Below are positions 63,098-64,000 of a stretch of DNA of 64,000 bases, piece by piece. Each line of letters opens with the position of its first letter. Positions within the stretch are counted from its first letter, which is position 1. Where the stretch lies: positions 32,458,001 through 32,522,000 of the forward strand of contig OX463824.1 in assembly GCA_949825045.1 (NCBI GenBank). Reading direction: 5' to 3'. A model generated the notes under the pieces. It was given only the letters and a program-made list of their open reading frames with translations. It searched no databases and was not told the DNA's origin. Made by a program: the position numbers and the translations under genes. Source of the stretch: Argyresthia goedartella (Eukaryota > Arthropoda > Insecta > Lepidoptera > Argyresthiidae).

Positions 63098-63350
63098 ATC
63101 GTTCAGCCAGCTGCTTGGTACAACAACAATCCCTTAGCCTCGCATACTGTGCGCAGTCCGGCTGCTGGGGCCGACACCTCCGCGGCCCCACGTAGCAGGT
63201 GTGGGGTAACCAGGGGAAGGGCTCCTTCATAGGGCGGCGCTCGCAGCAGCAGTGGTCGGCAAGGACGCGGGATACGCAGTAGTCCATCTCGCGTCGGGTG
63301 CAGTGCCCGCAGCCGGCCAGGGTGGAGGGGACTGTAGAAGAAGACGACAT
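63098..63350 (-). CDS. First coding exon of a Cys-rich protein, host gene candidate
   Basis: The minus-strand ATG at 63350 lies in the good insect context ACCAAAATG. The exon encodes 84 codons plus one base, reading MSSSSTVPSTLAGCGHCTRR, a CCCERRP cluster, LPHTCYVGPRRC and LRDCCCTKQLAER. At 63097-63092 the minus strand reads GTGAGT, a consensus splice donor, so the reading beyond it into the LINE is not real. Thirteen cysteines, mostly in CxxC or CCC clusters, suggest a zinc-binding or disulphide-rich protein. There is no signal peptide at the start, which favours a cytosolic or nuclear protein. Codons are strongly GC-ending, unlike the AT-rich transposon debris around it, as expected for a gene under selection. 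The family was not recognised and no function is proposed. The next exon was not located. Confidence 0.6.
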
Positions 63351-64000
63351 TTTGGTTTTAAAAGGTTACTTATAACATGGCCTTCTTGGTATTAACAAAA
63401 AGGTCTGTAGAGATTTGGTGCGACTGGACGAAGTCTCGGTGTCCAACACGAGAACTAAACTATGACCCTTTCAGCTTTAAATTCCCTTCGCCGTTAAGTT
63501 GGTAGCAAAGAAACAAATGTTGCTAGCTTTTGAAAAAAAGTAAGGGAGAAGATATCATAACTATCGTAACATAAAATGTTGAAAATACGTTGCCGATACT
63601 CGTGGGTATCATTTGTATTTATGACGTAGACTTTTTTATATATATCATGAAATGGCCAACCATTTCATGATATAGTCAATTGTTTCATGAAATTGTCAGA
63701 AAGAGTTGAATTTCACGAAAACATGTCTTTTTAAAAGCATTTGTGTTCAGTACTACGAGGTATTTTTTGTGTTATACATGTCGACCTAACACGAAGACTA
63801 TTCGGGTGCTTCGCTGCAATTTCCCCCTTTAGTATTCATCTAAGCTGCCGCAGTGTTTTTCCCTAAAATATTTATTCTTTCAATGAACCTTCTAATTCAA
63901 CCATGGTTGGCTATATCATGATATCTATAGTCAATTCTACGATATTTCTATGACATATATTTACATACGTATTTCGTGTTGTGACGAGGTTGTAGGTAAC
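63351..64000. other. Upstream flank of the Cys-rich exon, with MITE-like palindrome
   Basis: No ORF is supported. TATATCATGAAATGG at 63641-63655 and its reverse complement at 63660-63674 form a hairpin with a 4-base loop. Related bits (TTTCATGAAATTG near 63683, GGCTATATCATGATAT near 63908) suggest a MITE. Any promoter of the Cys-rich gene would be here, but none is obvious. Confidence 0.45.

Overview
The window looks like repeat-dense, intergenic or intronic DNA from an insect, most probably a lepidopteran. It is AT-rich, with LINE, BEL/Pao, Ty3/Gypsy, Helitron, tRNA-SINE and MITE-like sequence nearly end to end. Short dispersed repeats with runs of CCGT or GACGG occur, and the coding density of host genes is almost nil. 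No search could be run, so family names rest on motifs recognised by eye.

Layout. 0.4-1.2 kb: an intact intronless minus-strand ORF resembling LINE ORF1/baculovirus FP-like proteins. 1.7-11.6 kb: a minus-strand Ty3/Gypsy element (Gypsy-1) with 2.2-kb LTRs and a broken gag-pol. 11.8-31.2 kb: a compound array. It starts with an I-like LINE (RT plus RNase H). A 6151-bp segment (unit A) is then repeated in tandem with no difference seen, and an overlapping 4454-bp segment (unit B) is repeated with a few differences. The units carry the I-like LINE end, LINE family Y, LINE family Z, foldback elements and minisatellites. 31.3-33.9 kb: a minus-strand CR1/Jockey-group LINE (family X) with a long open RT frame.

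35.2-55.3 kb is a nest. An old minus-strand Gypsy (Gypsy-2) is split by a second family-X LINE and by a plus-strand Helitron. The family-X copy is itself rearranged by an inversion of about 1.1 kb, broken by a DNA element with a THAP-like zinc-finger ORF and by a 1.03-kb insert with a 7-bp target duplication, and its 5' end is split by a young BEL/Pao element with 5-bp target duplications and almost identical 544-bp LTRs.

55.3-62.2 kb holds dispersed repeats, two RTE-like C-terminal remnants and a tRNA-derived SINE, with no convincing gene. At 63.1-63.35 kb, on the minus strand, lies the best candidate for a host gene: a GC-rich first coding exon of a cysteine-rich protein with an ATG in good context and a GTGAGT splice donor. 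A family-Y LINE sits in its presumptive intron, and a decayed paralogous exon lies beyond it.

The genes do not form a shared pathway. The coding capacity is that of selfish elements, each with its own gag/pol or Rep frame and most carrying visible breaks. The main points of interest are the rearrangement history of the array, the nested insertions, a 3' stem-loop shared by two LINE families, and the Cys-rich exon with its relic.
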